From Echinococcus granulosus (taxonomy: Eukaryota; Platyhelminthes; Cestoda; Cyclophyllidea; Taeniidae): a DNA stretch of 64,000 nucleotides. The stretch lies in the NCBI RefSeq assembly GCF_000524195.1, contig NW_020170441.1:257693-321692 (forward strand). Reading direction: 5' to 3'. Shown piece by piece: positions 63,985-64,000 of this stretch (position 1 is the stretch's first letter; every line of letters begins with the position of its first letter). A program made the translations under genes and the position numbers. Below the pieces are notes generated by a model. The model searched no databases. It was not told where the DNA came from and saw only the letters and a program-made list of their open reading frames with translations.

Positions 63985-64000
63985 AGATGTCTGCATCAAC

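Noticed and set aside
1..64000. CRISPR arrays, bacterial operons, phage or toxin-antitoxin genes
   Set aside because: None seen; the window is spliced eukaryotic DNA.

Overview
The window reads as eukaryotic nuclear DNA, most likely from a flatworm (Platyhelminthes), and perhaps a large-genome tapeworm or fluke. The reasons are spliced genes whose first introns are only 31-35 nt while later introns of the same genes reach 4 kb, AT-rich and repeat-strewn spacers, a relic of a gag gene of the kind common in flatworm Ty3/gypsy elements, and animal-type orthologues. The species call is inference. The 100-N run at 44645-44744 shows this is scaffolded assembly.

Left part (1-9.5 kb): a gag relic at 1.0-1.7 kb, then a collinear but broken ABCC/MRP4-type ABC transporter on the minus strand (2571 to about 8900). 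The pseudogene keeps TMD1 pieces, the end of TMD2, the linker and NBD2, but has nonsense codons, a one-base insertion, a damaged Walker B box, and no NBD1 or most of TMD2.

Centre-left (9.6-31.3 kb): three housekeeping genes with complete exon structures worked out from reading frame, splice sites and family alignment. GPATCH11 (minus, four exons) and CHCHD2 (plus, two exons) diverge from a 0.93-kb spacer. The cytosolic glutaminyl-tRNA synthetase (plus, nine exons over 16 kb) follows. It encodes only the catalytic and anticodon-binding parts (567 aa), with no sign of the usual animal N-terminal extension, and a perfect NRF-1-type palindrome sits 16 bp before its ATG.

Right part (31.3-64 kb) is gene-poor. 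A four-exon minus-strand gene (50193 to 42370) encodes an unrecognised 288-residue, cysteine-rich protein with a signal peptide and a GPI-type C-terminal tail. A second minus-strand exon chain (about 57.0-59.2 kb) has matching phases but no recognised family. Three 194-196 bp copies of one solo LTR lie at 14.4, 34.8 and 63.1 kb, two with perfect 4-bp target-site duplications. A second dispersed repeat occurs at 44.4 and 63.8 kb, the first copy beside the assembly gap. I see no operon, CRISPR, RNA gene or obviously new multi-gene system. The least explained items are the GPI-tailed protein, the unidentified exon chain and the shortened GlnRS.
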